From NCBI GenBank assembly GCA_946406435.1, contig CAMJKP010000002.1, positions 32,476-96,475 on the forward strand: a stretch of DNA of 64,000 bases. The letters run 5' to 3'. The position numbers were made by a program, and so were the translations under genes. The notes under the pieces are model-generated. The model worked only from the letters and a program-made list of their open reading frames with translations. It was not told the DNA's origin and did no database searches. The stretch comes from an uncultured Prevotellaceae bacterium. GTDB lineage: Bacteria > Bacteroidota > Bacteroidia > Bacteroidales > Bacteroidaceae. How positions within the stretch are numbered: position 1 is the first letter of the stretch; each line of letters starts with the position of its first letter. Below, piece by piece: positions 24,528 through 32,954 of the stretch.

Positions 24528-26418
24528 GCTATACAGATTGCTGTTCTCCTTTATCCTGCTGTTGGTAAGTGCCTGGGTATTTGCCGACCGGGGAGGTTTC
24601 TACTATGAGAATGTTAAGTATGAGGCATATGTCCACAAGAATAACGTGTGGGATGTGAAGGAGACCTTCGTCATCAACTTCCTTGAACCTCGTCATGGTT
24701 TCTATCGTTTCATTCCTACGAAGTTCAGCCTTTGGCATGACGCAAAGGATGTTTGGGGAGATATGCAGAACACGGAGTTCCCTTACATCGTGGATATTGA
24801 CGATGTGGAAGTGACTGGTGGTCCTATTCATGAGGAAACGGAGGAAATGGACAATCATATCATTCAGATAGGTGATGCCGACAGAGTGGTTGAGGGCTTG
24901 CAGACCTATGTTATAAGCTATAAGTTCAAGTATCCTGATGATCGCATTCTGACCAAGGACGTCCTTTTCCACACCATTCTCGGAGCTGATTTCAATGAGG
25001 AGATAAGGCATTTTGACTTCAGAATTGAGTTTGAGAAGCCATTGCCTCAAAAGTCGGTGGATAATCTGAGATGGTATAGCGGATTTTATGGAAAAGAGGA
25101 GAACATCATACCTATTGAGTATGAGGCTACTACTACATACATAGCAGGTGTGTGCGACTCTATACAGCCAAACCACGCTATTACAGCCTATATGGATCTA
25201 CCAGAAGGCTATTATGAAGGTGTTGAAAAGGTGCAGTATTTCTGGCATTACCTGTGGCTTGCCTTGACGGTATTGTGTGTTCTTATCATTTTATATCGTG
25301 CGTTTACAATAGACAGAGGCCGTAGTGTGGTAAAGACGATAGAGTTCTATCCTCCAGAGGGAATATCAAGTGCGGAGGTTGGTGTCATTATTGACAATAG
25401 TGCGGATGACGGTGATATTACTTCGCTTATTCCGTGGTTTGCCGAGCATGGGTATCTAAAGATTGATGAGGACAAGAACAAGAAAATAGAGCTTACAAAG
25501 TTGAAGAGTCTTCCAAAAGATGCCCCTGGGTATCAGAGACAGTTGATGAACGTATTCTTCCCAAATGGCAGAACTACGGTGAAACTCAGTCAGTTGGGCG
25601 ATAAATCCTCAGAAATGAATGGGGTTAAGTCGGCACTCAAGAATGTGTTTAGCGAGAGTAACAGGAAGGATCTCATAAGGACAGACTCATCGGTTTATAT
25701 TTATATTCCTTTGCTGTTGTTCAGTACGCTCACCATAGCTACGAATATCGTTCACTTCTTCTCGTTTGATGACATAATGTATGCCGGTCTTGTATGGCTA
25801 CTGCCTGCAGTATTAGGATTGTCATTACGCCTGTCGGGTAGTGCTTCCGACCTCTATTCATCAGCCATTAACCGTGTTGTCTTCTTTCTTGTGAAGTTCA
25901 CGATAATGTCTGGTGTGGCAATGATGTATGAGTCAGAATTTACAGATTACGGCTCTCCTATGGCCGCTTGGGAGATATTCCTGTTCTTCCTTGCCAACTT
26001 CCTTACCATAGAGCTTTGCGGACGGTTCAAGCTGAATACCGACTATCGTATTGACATGATGGGGCGTCTGCTTGGTTTCAAGGAGTTTATAGAGACAGCA
26101 GAGAAGGAGAACCTTGAGCGTTTGCAGATGGAGGATGCGAAGTATTTCTATCGCGTTCTGCCTTACGCTATGGTGTTCGGCCTCGCAAGTACATGGGCAA
26201 GGAAGTTCAAGACTATCACCGTAGAAAAGCCTGATTGGTACACTACCGCTGGAATATATAGCGGTCCAAACTTCACGAATCACTTGGTTAGCAGCGTGAA
26301 TGATACGGTTCGTAGTCATGTTTCCTCATGTTCTCGCTCTCACAGCTCTTCCCATGGAGGACATAGCGGTGGCTTCTCCGGTGGCGGAGGAGGCGGAGGT
26401 GGCGGCGGTAGCTGGTAA
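24520..26418 (+). CDS. DUF2207 membrane protein with poly-Gly tail
   Basis: A 632-residue protein. The ATG at 24520 overlaps the lemA stop by 8 bases and begins a signal peptide (LFSFILLLVSAWVFAD), so it is preferred over the upstream frame extension. The beta-rich DUF2207 ectodomain (to about residue 235) has YVHKNNVWDVKETFVINF. A helix (YFWHYLWLALTVLCVLIILY), a cytoplasmic part, and further membrane helices around residues 395-500 follow. The end is Ser/His-rich and then a GGGGGGGGGGSW run, typical of this family and of TPM-like neighbours. Function is unknown. Pairing with LemA is the usual context. Confidence 0.88.
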   Translation: MHRLYRLLFSFILLLVSAWVFADRGGFYYENVKYEAYVHKNNVWDVKETFVINFLEPRHGFYRFIPTKFSLWHDAKDVWGDMQNTEFPYIVDIDDVEVTGGPIHEETEEMDNHIIQIGDADRVVEGLQTYVISYKFKYPDDRILTKDVLFHTILGADFNEEIRHFDFRIEFEKPLPQKSVDNLRWYSGFYGKEENIIPIEYEATTTYIAGVCDSIQPNHAITAYMDLPEGYYEGVEKVQYFWHYLWLALTVLCVLIILYRAFTIDRGRSVVKTIEFYPPEGISSAEVGVIIDNSADDGDITSLIPWFAEHGYLKIDEDKNKKIELTKLKSLPKDAPGYQRQLMNVFFPNGRTTVKLSQLGDKSSEMNGVKSALKNVFSESNRKDLIRTDSSVYIYIPLLLFSTLTIATNIVHFFSFDDIMYAGLVWLLPAVLGLSLRLSGSASDLYSSAINRVVFFLVKFTIMSGVAMMYESEFTDYGSPMAAWEIFLFFLANFLTIELCGRFKLNTDYRIDMMGRLLGFKEFIETAEKENLERLQMEDAKYFYRVLPYAMVFGLASTWARKFKTITVEKPDWYTTAGIYSGPNFTNHLVSSVNDTVRSHVSSCSRSHSSSHGGHSGGFSGGGGGGGGGGSW

Positions 26419-26430
26419 ATGTAATAAATT

Positions 26431-26467
26431 AAAGACCTGCATTCCCATTTCGGGAATGCAGGTCTTT
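26431..26467. terminator. Bidirectional terminator
   Basis: A perfect 16-bp stem AAAGACCTGCATTCCC / GGGAATGCAGGTCTTT with a five-base loop, between the convergent genes ending at 26418 and 26486. Confidence 0.88.
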
Positions 26468-26485
26468 ATATGTGTGATAGAACTT

Positions 26486-26722
26486 TTACTTTGCAATAAA
26501 CTTCTTTCCATTCTGGATGTAAATCTGTCCTGTCTGTGTCGTTGCCACTTTCTGACCGTTAAGGCTGTAGATGGCCTGTGCCTTGTCAGAAGAAGATGTG
26601 ACAGAGGTGATGCCTGTGGTGATTGCCTTATAAAGAGAATAATAGTAATTTGTGCGACCTACTTCCTTGCCATTTGCATCCTCAAGCACCTCATAGTTCT
26701 TTCCGACACCTCCAAATTTCAT
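26486..26722 (-). pseudogene. Remnant of a secreted protein: C-terminal tail only
   Basis: Seventy-eight codons ending IYSLNGQKVATTQTGQIYIQNGKKFIAK, the standard C-terminal tail of Prevotella and Bacteroidales secreted proteins. There is no signal peptide, and the codon before the first ATG is TAG, so no upstream frame exists. The missing 5' part would lie where element A begins, at about 26740. It is probably what is left of a larger gene cut by the arrival or rearrangement of that element. A real short gene is less likely. Confidence 0.6.
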
Positions 26723-27085
26723 CTATGTTTTTCGCCAATATTTCTTGTTGAAATTCCGAAATGTGAAAATGTACGTTAATGTTTTTTCTAACAGTTATAT
26801 GTTAGATTCTCATCAAACAAGCAAAAAGAAAGATGGGGTGGGTTGAAAACACAGCGTCATCAATAACCAAAATTGAACACGAAATGCTCGGAAAAACGTG
26901 AATTCCGCTACATTTTGTGTGTTATGTGACCGTAAAAACAAGTGAAAAAGCGTGTTTGTAACCAATCATGAAACTATCATATTTCAAGATGTGTTAGATT
27001 CACCCCTAACAGGAGGCTCAGAATGGCTTTCTAACATATAACTGTTAGATTGGATAGGGGGAGTAGGACACTCTTTTTTTAACCT

Positions 27086-27133
27086 CAAAATAATAATATA
27101 ATATAAATATATTTATATTATATTATTATTTTG
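27086..27133. repeat. Perfect 48-bp AT-rich palindrome of element A
   Basis: Starts CAAAATAATAATA and ends TATTATTATTTTG. Both halves of 24 bases are exact reverse complements without a spacer, so it could extrude as a cruciform. Confidence 0.92.
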
Positions 27134-27319
27134 GCTATATAAGACACACTTACCCCCTCCCTTATGAATCTAACGGTTATATGTTAGATTTGAGGTTTGC
27201 AGAAATGTCTTCCGAAAATATTTATCTGTATGTCAGCGAGTTACAAATGCAAAGTGAAGATTTTTCGAATCTAACATATTTTTCCCCATGTTAGATTGTG
27301 GCGTTTGGGGAAATTGTAG

Positions 27320-27327
27320 TAACTTTG
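27320..27327 (+). promoter_or_regulatory. Promoter -7 box at the end of element A
   Basis: TAACTTTG followed by CACTCG. The TTG at the end of the upstream hairpin lies about 20 bases before it. Element B has TAATTTTGCACTCG at the matching place, and the dapA promoter shares TAACTTTGCACTCG. Confidence 0.65.
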
Positions 27328-27333
27328 CACTCG

Positions 27334-27530
27334 TAAACGAATTGAAAATTGAAAGTTGAAAATTGAAAATTACTGATTGCGCATTCCAATCAAAGGCCAC
27401 GAAAGGAAATGCAAACTCAGATTTTTCACTCTTATCTCTTCACTCTTGACTTTCCTCCGCTTCTCCTTCGCTACAAATTCGCTTCAAATCCGTTGTAAGT
27501 CCGTTCTAAATCCCTTTCCGGAATGGGAAA
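27334..27530 (+). ncRNA. Candidate small RNA of element A
   Basis: Downstream of the element A promoter no protein is encoded before the convergent uvrA 3' end. At 27373-27420 lies a hairpin-like block (CTGATTGCGCATTCC, loop AATCAAAGGCCACGAAA, then GGAAATGC and CTCAG). It aligns with 55449-55499 downstream of element B, including an almost unchanged 17-base loop. An 11-bp array (27453-27520) follows. A transcript with a conserved loop is inferred; there is no expression evidence. Confidence 0.45.
27453..27520 (+). repeat. 11-bp-period array, element A
   Basis: Units CCTCCGCTTCT, CCTTCGCTACA, AATTCGCTTCA, AATCCGTTGTA, AGTCCGTTCTA and AATCCC, closed by the palindromic TTTCCGGAATGGGAAAA. The central part matches the array at 55577 most closely. 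Confidence 0.75.
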
Positions 27531-27561
27531 ATGAAGGGTGACAATGGGAGAGTGGGTGGAA

Positions 27562-30396
27562 TTAGAGCTTCTCCTTCAAGAAACGGGCGGTGTGGGAAGC
27601 CGCGCACTTGATGATTTCCTCTGGTGTGCCGGTGCAGACGATGTGACCGCCTTCCTCACCACCTTCTGGACCTATATCGATGATGTGGTCGGCACACTTG
27701 ATGACATCCATGTTGTGCTCAACGATGAGAATAGAGTGACCACGCTCAATGAGGGCGTCGAAGGCATGCAACAGACGCTTAATGTCGTGGAAATGAAGTC
27801 CTGTGGTTGGCTCGTCGAAGATGAAAAGTGTAGCGTCCTGTTTCTCCTGAGAGATGTAGTAGGCGAGTTTGACGCGCTGATTCTCACCGCCAGAAAGCGT
27901 TGATGATGCCTGACCAAGCTGAACATAGCCAAGTCCGACCTCCTGCAAAGGCTTCAGTCGGGCGATGATAGCCTTGAGGTTGTTGCGGTTAGAGTCCTTC
28001 CATGCAAACTTCTCCTCGAAGAACTCCACCGCCTCGTCAACGGTCATGGCAAGGATATCGTTAATGTTTTTCCCCTCGTATCTCACATCGAGAATCTCGC
28101 GCTTGAAACGCTCGCCATGGCATGATTCACAGGTCAGAACAAGGTCGGCCATGAACTGCATCTCAACCGTAACGACTCCGGCACCCTTACACTCCTCACA
28201 GCGTCCGCCGTCGGTATTGAATGAGAAATGCTGAGCAGTGATGCCCATCTGCTTTGCAAGAGGCTGGTCGGCAAAGAGCTGACGAATGTAGTCGTAAGCC
28301 TTTATATAGGTTGCAGGATTGCTTCGAGTGGATTTTCCGATTGGGTTCTGGTCGACCATCTCAACGTGGTGAATGTCTTGCCAGTCGCCTTCGAGAGCCT
28401 TGAACTCGCCAGGAGCATCGCAAACCTCGTCTAGATGTCGCTTGAGAGTAGGATAGAGAATGCCCTTCACCAACGAGGACTTACCCGAACCGCTGACACC
28501 AGTCACCACGGTCATGCAGTTGAGAGGGAAATCCACATCAATGCCTTTGAGATTGTTCATACGTGCTCCCTTGATGGTTATCTTACGATTCCATGAGCGA
28601 CGTGATGTCGGTACGTCAATCTTCCTTGTGCCGTTAAGATAATCGAGAGTATAGCAGGATGGGTGTTGGGTGTTGGGTGTTAGGTGTTGGAGAGAACCTT
28701 GGAATACAACATTACCGCCATGAGTACCGGCATCAGGGCCTATGTCGATAAGGTAGTCGGCTGCACGAAGGATATCCTCGTCATGCTCAACAACAACGAC
28801 GGTATTGCCTATGTCGCGAAGTTTTTTCAGTACGGAGATAAGGCGCTCAGTATCTCTTGAGTGCATACCGATAGAAGGCTCATCGAGAATGTAGAGAGAT
28901 CCTACAAGTGAAGAGCCGAGAGATGTTGTAAGGTTGATTCGCTGACTCTCACCACCAGAAAGGGAGTTGCTTGGACGGTTGAGAGTAAGATATCCCAAAC
29001 CAACATCGAGAAGGAATCCGAGACGTGAATTGATCTCTGTAAGCAATCGCTTGGAAACCTCTGTGTCATGGGCGTTTAGTTCAAGATGGTCAAACCATTC
29101 CTTTAACCTTGATATTGGCATCGTAACAAGGTCGGTAATGGTCTTTCCGCCAACCCTTACATAGTTCGCTTCCTTACGAAGTCGAGAGCCATGACACTCG
29201 GGACAGACGGTTTTTCCACGATAGCGAGAGAGCATCACACGATACTGAATCTTGTACTGATTCTCCTTTACCATCTGGAAGAAAGAATCGATACAAGGGC
29301 GCCATTCGCCATGATCAGAAGGCAAACCATGCCAAAGCCAGTCTTTATGCTTCTGCGACAGCTCGAAGTAAGGGGTGAAGATAGGGAAATTGTCTCTCTC
29401 TGCATGACGGATGAACTCCGTTCGCCATTCACCCATCTTATCGCTATGCCAGCATTTCACGCAACCGTCATATACGCTGAGAGAGGAGTCGGGAATTACA
29501 AGATGCTCGTCGATGCCGATTATGCTTCCGAAGCCCTGACATGAAGGGCAAACGCCTACTGGAGAGTTGAAAGCGAAGAGTTGGTCGGATTTCTCCTCAA
29601 AGGTCATGCCGTCAGCCTCAAGACGGGTAGAGAACTCGTAGATGAGTCCGGCAGGAAGGAAATAAAGACTACAAGAGCCGCCACCCTCGTAAAAAGCGGT
29701 TTCTGCAGAATCCGTAAGTCGTGAGATTGTGTCCTGAGAGTTATCGCAAGAAAGGCGGTCGATAACGATATAAATGCCATCTGCCTTTGTTGCGTCAATA
29801 TCCACGGTCTCTATATAGTCGTCAATCGTTGTGACCTCATTATTGACGAAAAGACGTGAATATCCCTGCTGTTGCTCCATTTCAAGCTGTCGCTTGAGAG
29901 TTCGACCTTTAGGTACCTGCAAAGGGGCAAGTACCATGAAACGAGTGCCGGGAGTAAACTCCAGCATCTTTGCAACGACATCCTCTGGGGTGTGTTTCTT
30001 TACTTCCTCGTTGCTGATAGGCGAGAAAATATGTCCTGCACGGGCAAAGAGAAGTCGGAGATACTCGTAGATTTCCGTTGAAGTGCCTACTGTAGAGCGT
30101 GGATTTCGGCTCACCACCTTTTGCTCAATGGCAATAGCTGGTGGAAGTCCCTTGATGAAGTCGCACTCAGGCTTGCTCATACGGCCAAGGAACTGACGGG
30201 CATATGATGAAAGGCTCTCTACATAGCGACGCTGACCTTCGGCATACAATGTGTCGAAGGCCAGTGAAGACTTACCAGAACCGCTTACGCCAGAGATGGC
30301 TACCAAGCAGTTTCGTGGGATATTTAGGCTTATATTCTTGAGATTATTGACGCGAGCGCCCTTAATCTCAATGAACTTCTCTTTTTCTTTTAACAT
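27562..30396 (-). CDS. uvrA: Excinuclease ABC subunit A
   Basis: A 944-residue UvrA, the damage-recognition ATPase of nucleotide excision repair. Both ABC modules are complete: Walker A GVSGSGKSSLAFDT and GVSGSGKSSLVKG, signatures LSGGESQRI and LSGGENQRV, and zinc modules CPSCQGFG, CPECHGSRL and CEECKGAG...CESCHGERF. Length is normal. Residues about 568-580 (QHLTPNTQHPS) are encoded by an ACCTAACACCC-type repeat that occurs in intergenic DNA here and in ygiQ. It looks like an in-frame insertion in a tolerant loop after the first ATPase core. The gene is monocistronic on the minus strand. Confidence 0.96.
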   Translation of the reverse strand: MLKEKEKFIEIKGARVNNLKNISLNIPRNCLVAISGVSGSGKSSLAFDTLYAEGQRRYVESLSSYARQFLGRMSKPECDFIKGLPPAIAIEQKVVSRNPRSTVGTSTEIYEYLRLLFARAGHIFSPISNEEVKKHTPEDVVAKMLEFTPGTRFMVLAPLQVPKGRTLKRQLEMEQQQGYSRLFVNNEVTTIDDYIETVDIDATKADGIYIVIDRLSCDNSQDTISRLTDSAETAFYEGGGSCSLYFLPAGLIYEFSTRLEADGMTFEEKSDQLFAFNSPVGVCPSCQGFGSIIGIDEHLVIPDSSLSVYDGCVKCWHSDKMGEWRTEFIRHAERDNFPIFTPYFELSQKHKDWLWHGLPSDHGEWRPCIDSFFQMVKENQYKIQYRVMLSRYRGKTVCPECHGSRLRKEANYVRVGGKTITDLVTMPISRLKEWFDHLELNAHDTEVSKRLLTEINSRLGFLLDVGLGYLTLNRPSNSLSGGESQRINLTTSLGSSLVGSLYILDEPSIGMHSRDTERLISVLKKLRDIGNTVVVVEHDEDILRAADYLIDIGPDAGTHGGNVVFQGSLQHLTPNTQHPSCYTLDYLNGTRKIDVPTSRRSWNRKITIKGARMNNLKGIDVDFPLNCMTVVTGVSGSGKSSLVKGILYPTLKRHLDEVCDAPGEFKALEGDWQDIHHVEMVDQNPIGKSTRSNPATYIKAYDYIRQLFADQPLAKQMGITAQHFSFNTDGGRCEECKGAGVVTVEMQFMADLVLTCESCHGERFKREILDVRYEGKNINDILAMTVDEAVEFFEEKFAWKDSNRNNLKAIIARLKPLQEVGLGYVQLGQASSTLSGGENQRVKLAYYISQEKQDATLFIFDEPTTGLHFHDIKRLLHAFDALIERGHSILIVEHNMDVIKCADHIIDIGPEGGEEGGHIVCTGTPEEIIKCAASHTARFLKEKL
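28659..28692 (-). repeat. CCTAACACCC repeat inside uvrA
   Basis: Minus-strand reading CCAACACCTAACACCC followed by further AACACCC units, in frame with uvrA. It is the same core as at 21765 (ygiQ) and, reversed, at 55365. Confidence 0.75.
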
Positions 30397-30400
30397 TTAG

Positions 30401-30490
30401 TGAGGTTGTAAGGTTAGTAGGTTTGAAGGTTATGAGGTCAGAAAGTCGAATTGTAAAGACCTTATAACCTCATAACCTTACAACCTCATA
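30401..30490. repeat. Inverted repeat of GGTTATGAGG/CCTCATAACC units between uvrA and prs
   Basis: TGAGGTTGTAAGGTTA on the left pairs with AACCTTACAACCTCA on the right, with inner GGTTATGAGGT and ACCTTATAACC arms. It fills the gap between the two same-strand genes and could act as prs terminator and uvrA leader. Confidence 0.7.
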
Positions 30491-30496
30491 ACCTTA

Positions 30497-31435
30497 TTAT
30501 ATAAGATACTGATTGCTGATGCTCTCGTTATTGATTACGCGACGGATTGTCTCAGCAAACATATCGGCAACGCTGAGCTGCTTAACCTTTGCACAACGGT
30601 TAGCATAAGGGATTGAGTCGGTGAAGACAATCTCCTCAAGTGCAGAATTCTGTACATTCTCACTTGCAGGACCTGACATTACACAGTGGCTTGCACATGC
30701 ACGTACTGTACGGGCACCTGCCTCCATCATTATGTCGGCAGCCTTTGTGATTGTACCGGCTGTATCTACCATATCGTCAACAATGACAACATCCTTGTCT
30801 TTTACATCACCGATAATCTGCATGCTCTCGATAACATTAGCACGTGCACGAGTCTTGTTGCAGAGCACGAGAGGACAGTCAAGATACTTAGCGAATGACT
30901 TTGCACGCTTAGCGCCACCAACGTCAGGACTTGCAATTACAAGGTTCTTGAGCTTCAGGTTCTCGATATAAGGGAGAATGACGCCTGAACCATAGAGATG
31001 GTCAACAGGTACGTCGAAGAAGCCCTGAATCTGGTCAGCATGAAGATCCATGGTGATAACACGGTCAATACCAGCTACGCTCAGAAGGTCGGCCACGAGC
31101 TTTGCGCCGATGCTTACACGTGGTTTGTCCTTACGATCCTGACGAGCCCAGCCGAAATAAGGAATGACTGCGATAATCTGACGGGCAGAGGCACGCTTTG
31201 CTGCATCAATCATAAGCAGAAGCTCCATGAGATTGTCTGAGCTAGGGAATGTGCTCTGTACGAGGAACACGTCACGACCACGGATGCTCTCCTCGTATGA
31301 AACAGCAAACTCACCGTCAGAGAACTTTGTTATCTGCAGATTGCCGAGTTTGCAACCAAGACTGGCACAAATCTTCTCAGCTAGGTAGCGAGTAGCTGTG
31401 CCTGAAAATACCATAAAGGAATCTTTGTCTGTCAT
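30497..31435 (-). CDS. prs: Ribose-phosphate pyrophosphokinase
   Basis: A 312-residue PRPP synthetase making phosphoribosyl diphosphate for nucleotide, His and Trp synthesis. The family features are all present: FSDGEFAVSYEESIRGRDVFLVQS, the ATP/metal region DLHADQIQGFFDVPVDHLYG, and the PRPP-binding loop VIVDDMVDTAGTITKAADIM. Length is standard. It is transcribed alone on the minus strand, separated from uvrA by an inverted repeat. Confidence 0.97.
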   Translation of the reverse strand: MTDKDSFMVFSGTATRYLAEKICASLGCKLGNLQITKFSDGEFAVSYEESIRGRDVFLVQSTFPSSDNLMELLLMIDAAKRASARQIIAVIPYFGWARQDRKDKPRVSIGAKLVADLLSVAGIDRVITMDLHADQIQGFFDVPVDHLYGSGVILPYIENLKLKNLVIASPDVGGAKRAKSFAKYLDCPLVLCNKTRARANVIESMQIIGDVKDKDVVIVDDMVDTAGTITKAADIMMEAGARTVRACASHCVMSGPASENVQNSALEEIVFTDSIPYANRCAKVKQLSVADMFAETIRRVINNESISNQYLI

Positions 31436-31513
31436 TGAGATTTATGATTTATATTCTTTAAGTTTTTTACTCTTCACAAATAGTACATTGTACATGGTAA
31501 ATTGTACATGAAT

Positions 31514-32119
31514 CTATCCCACCGCTTTGCGCAGCTTACGGAAATGCTCTATCAGTTCCTTGAAATTCAGTTCATGCTGAATGCTGAAACGATTCCAAAG
31601 GTCACCACAGATACAAACACCGCCAAAACCGAGTTCCTTTGCTATCTGGATGTTCTCGATGCTCATTCCGCCCAAGGCATATACGTGCTTGTCGATAAGT
31701 CCCTTGTCGCGTGCCAATTCCATTTCCTGAATGCTGAGAGATGCCTTGCCATCGCCATGTAGGCTGTCGAAAAGAGAGTGGAGACATACATAGTCGCAAC
31801 TCTTCTTCATCTCCTTCAGGTCGCTTATGCGATATGTGCTGCGAGTGATGTGTCGCTTGAATGCTTCAGGCGTTGGCGTATCAGGATTGTTGATATGAAT
31901 GCCCTTTAGGTCAAATTCCTGCTTGAGATAGTAATGTTCATGCACACGTATCTTTGAGTGACAGTCATTTGGCAACAGGGAAAGCAGTCGCTCGCAGTAA
32001 ACCGGCTCTGAGTTCGGCTTTTGTAAATGAAGTATATCTAGACCTTCATCGAAAAGGGCAGTTAATATCTTGTCCTCCTCAACAAAGAATTTGGGTTGAG
32101 TTAATATGACCAGTTTCAT
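31514..32119 (-). CDS. thiE: Thiamine phosphate synthase-like protein
   Basis: A 201-residue ThiE/TenI-fold protein. The TIM-barrel pattern is seen as LDILHLQKPNSEP, IRVHEHYYLKQEFDLKGIHIN, and the C-terminal phosphate-binding region VYALGGMSIENIQIAKELGFGGVCICGDLW. ThiE joins the pyrimidine and thiazole halves of thiamine. The lysine-containing QLREK motif near the start is reduced to LQKPN, so it may be a divergent paralogue of the main ThiE. No other thi gene is near. A minus-strand TAACTTTG box lies at 32186-32193. Confidence 0.8.
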   Translation of the reverse strand: MKLVILTQPKFFVEEDKILTALFDEGLDILHLQKPNSEPVYCERLLSLLPNDCHSKIRVHEHYYLKQEFDLKGIHINNPDTPTPEAFKRHITRSTYRISDLKEMKKSCDYVCLHSLFDSLHGDGKASLSIQEMELARDKGLIDKHVYALGGMSIENIQIAKELGFGGVCICGDLWNRFSIQHELNFKELIEHFRKLRKAVG

Positions 32120-32185
32120 CCTTTGTGTCTAATTCCTTTGTGCAAAATCAGCCAAAAGCTAATGCACTTTTCATATATTCGGATG

Positions 32186-32193
32186 CAAAGTTA
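32186..32193 (-). promoter_or_regulatory. -7 box of the thiE-like gene
   Basis: Minus-strand TAACTTTG, 66 bases before the start codon. The -33 element is not evident. Confidence 0.5.
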
Positions 32194-32310
32194 TGAATAA
32201 TTATTGAGAAAAGAAAGTTTAGGATTGAAAAATGTTGTTTTTTCTTTGAAATATTCAACAATAGTCAATAATTTTGTCGTTAATCTGCCGTTATACCTAC
32301 GTTGTCCTAT

Positions 32311-32396
32311 CGTACCAAACTCGATGAAAGTCCGCTCTATGTCTGCTATAGAATAAGAGGTTCATCGAGTTTGGTTAGGAGGAACAGCGGACTTTC
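32311..32396. repeat. Inverted repeat with ACCAAACTCGATGA / TCATCGAGTTTGGT arms
   Basis: ACCAAACTCGATGA (32314-32327) pairs exactly with TCATCGAGTTTGGT (32362-32375). AAAGTCCGCT next to the left arm pairs with AGCGGACTTT next to the right arm. The right part (ATCGAGTTTGGTTAGGAGG) recurs at 11942-11966. The 305-base gap it lies in has no gene. Confidence 0.75.
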
Positions 32397-32424
32397 TTTG
32401 GATTATAATCCTTAATAGTCCTAT

Positions 32425-32934
32425 TTATTCTTTGCAAAACGGATAAGCATTTCCACCTCCGCAAGAGTCTTCAAGTAGAAATATATTTGATGGAATTTCC
32501 TTGGAAAAATCTATTTTTGTGAATGGGCAGTTTTCTTCTGGCTGTATCATTAATATTCCATTGTCCAAATAAGCATTAAAGTTATACATGAGGCCATTGT
32601 AATAACCTATTACTTTTTTATTCTTTACAATATAGATTCTTCCCTTACCATGTGGGGAATGTTGAAATCCAAATGCGTTTTTCACTAATATAATCTGCAA
32701 ACAACTTTCGTTAGGTCCAATGGCATTTCCTATGTTTTGTAGTTTGTCTTCCAGAATTTCGTTTCCTAATTTAGAAACAATTTCAACAACATTTGTGTCT
32801 GTTTTGGCAATAATTGATGTAAAGACCTCGTCAAAACGAGTTTCATGTGTTGATAATACATTTTTGTTTACATCTCGGTAGCAAGATGTAAACAAAAATG
32901 AAAAGAAGAAGTAAAAACATATGGTTCTGACCAT
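32425..32934 (-). CDS. Hypothetical lipoprotein
   Basis: A 169-residue protein with a lipoprotein signal (FYFFFSFLFTSC, Cys at 18). The body ends in Cys/Gly-rich LLEDSCGGGNAYPFC. No family is recognised. It starts 20 bases after pepD on the same strand and is A/T-richer than pepD. It is probably in the same transcript, and lipid-anchored facing the periplasm. Confidence 0.65.
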   Translation of the reverse strand: MVRTICFYFFFSFLFTSCYRDVNKNVLSTHETRFDEVFTSIIAKTDTNVVEIVSKLGNEILEDKLQNIGNAIGPNESCLQIILVKNAFGFQHSPHGKGRIYIVKNKKVIGYYNGLMYNFNAYLDNGILMIQPEENCPFTKIDFSKEIPSNIFLLEDSCGGGNAYPFCKE

Positions 32935-32954
32935 GATATTTTTTTATGTAAAGA

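Larger units (their letters stand above)
26740..27335 (+). other. Palindromic element A (dyads, AT palindrome, promoter)
   Basis: A protein-free element with five copies of a TCTAACA-based site. They are dyads at 26787-26806 (+), 27030-27049 (-) and 27169-27188 (+) of the form TCTAACA-nnTATA-TGTTAGA, a short GTTAG/CTAAC pair at 26992-27011, and a spaced hairpin at 27268-27297. A perfect AT-rich 48-bp palindrome lies at 27086-27133 between the (-) and (+) dyads. The flanks mirror each other over nearly 80 bases (GGGGGAG / CCCCCTC). Element B at 54720 has the same order. It ends with a TAnnTTTG promoter. No open frame of note is inside. Confidence 0.8.

Noticed and set aside
26740..27335. Riboswitch or simple terminator as explanation for element A
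   Set aside because: The dyads are inverted DNA sites in both orientations, spread over 500 bases upstream of the promoter, so they would not be in one leader transcript.
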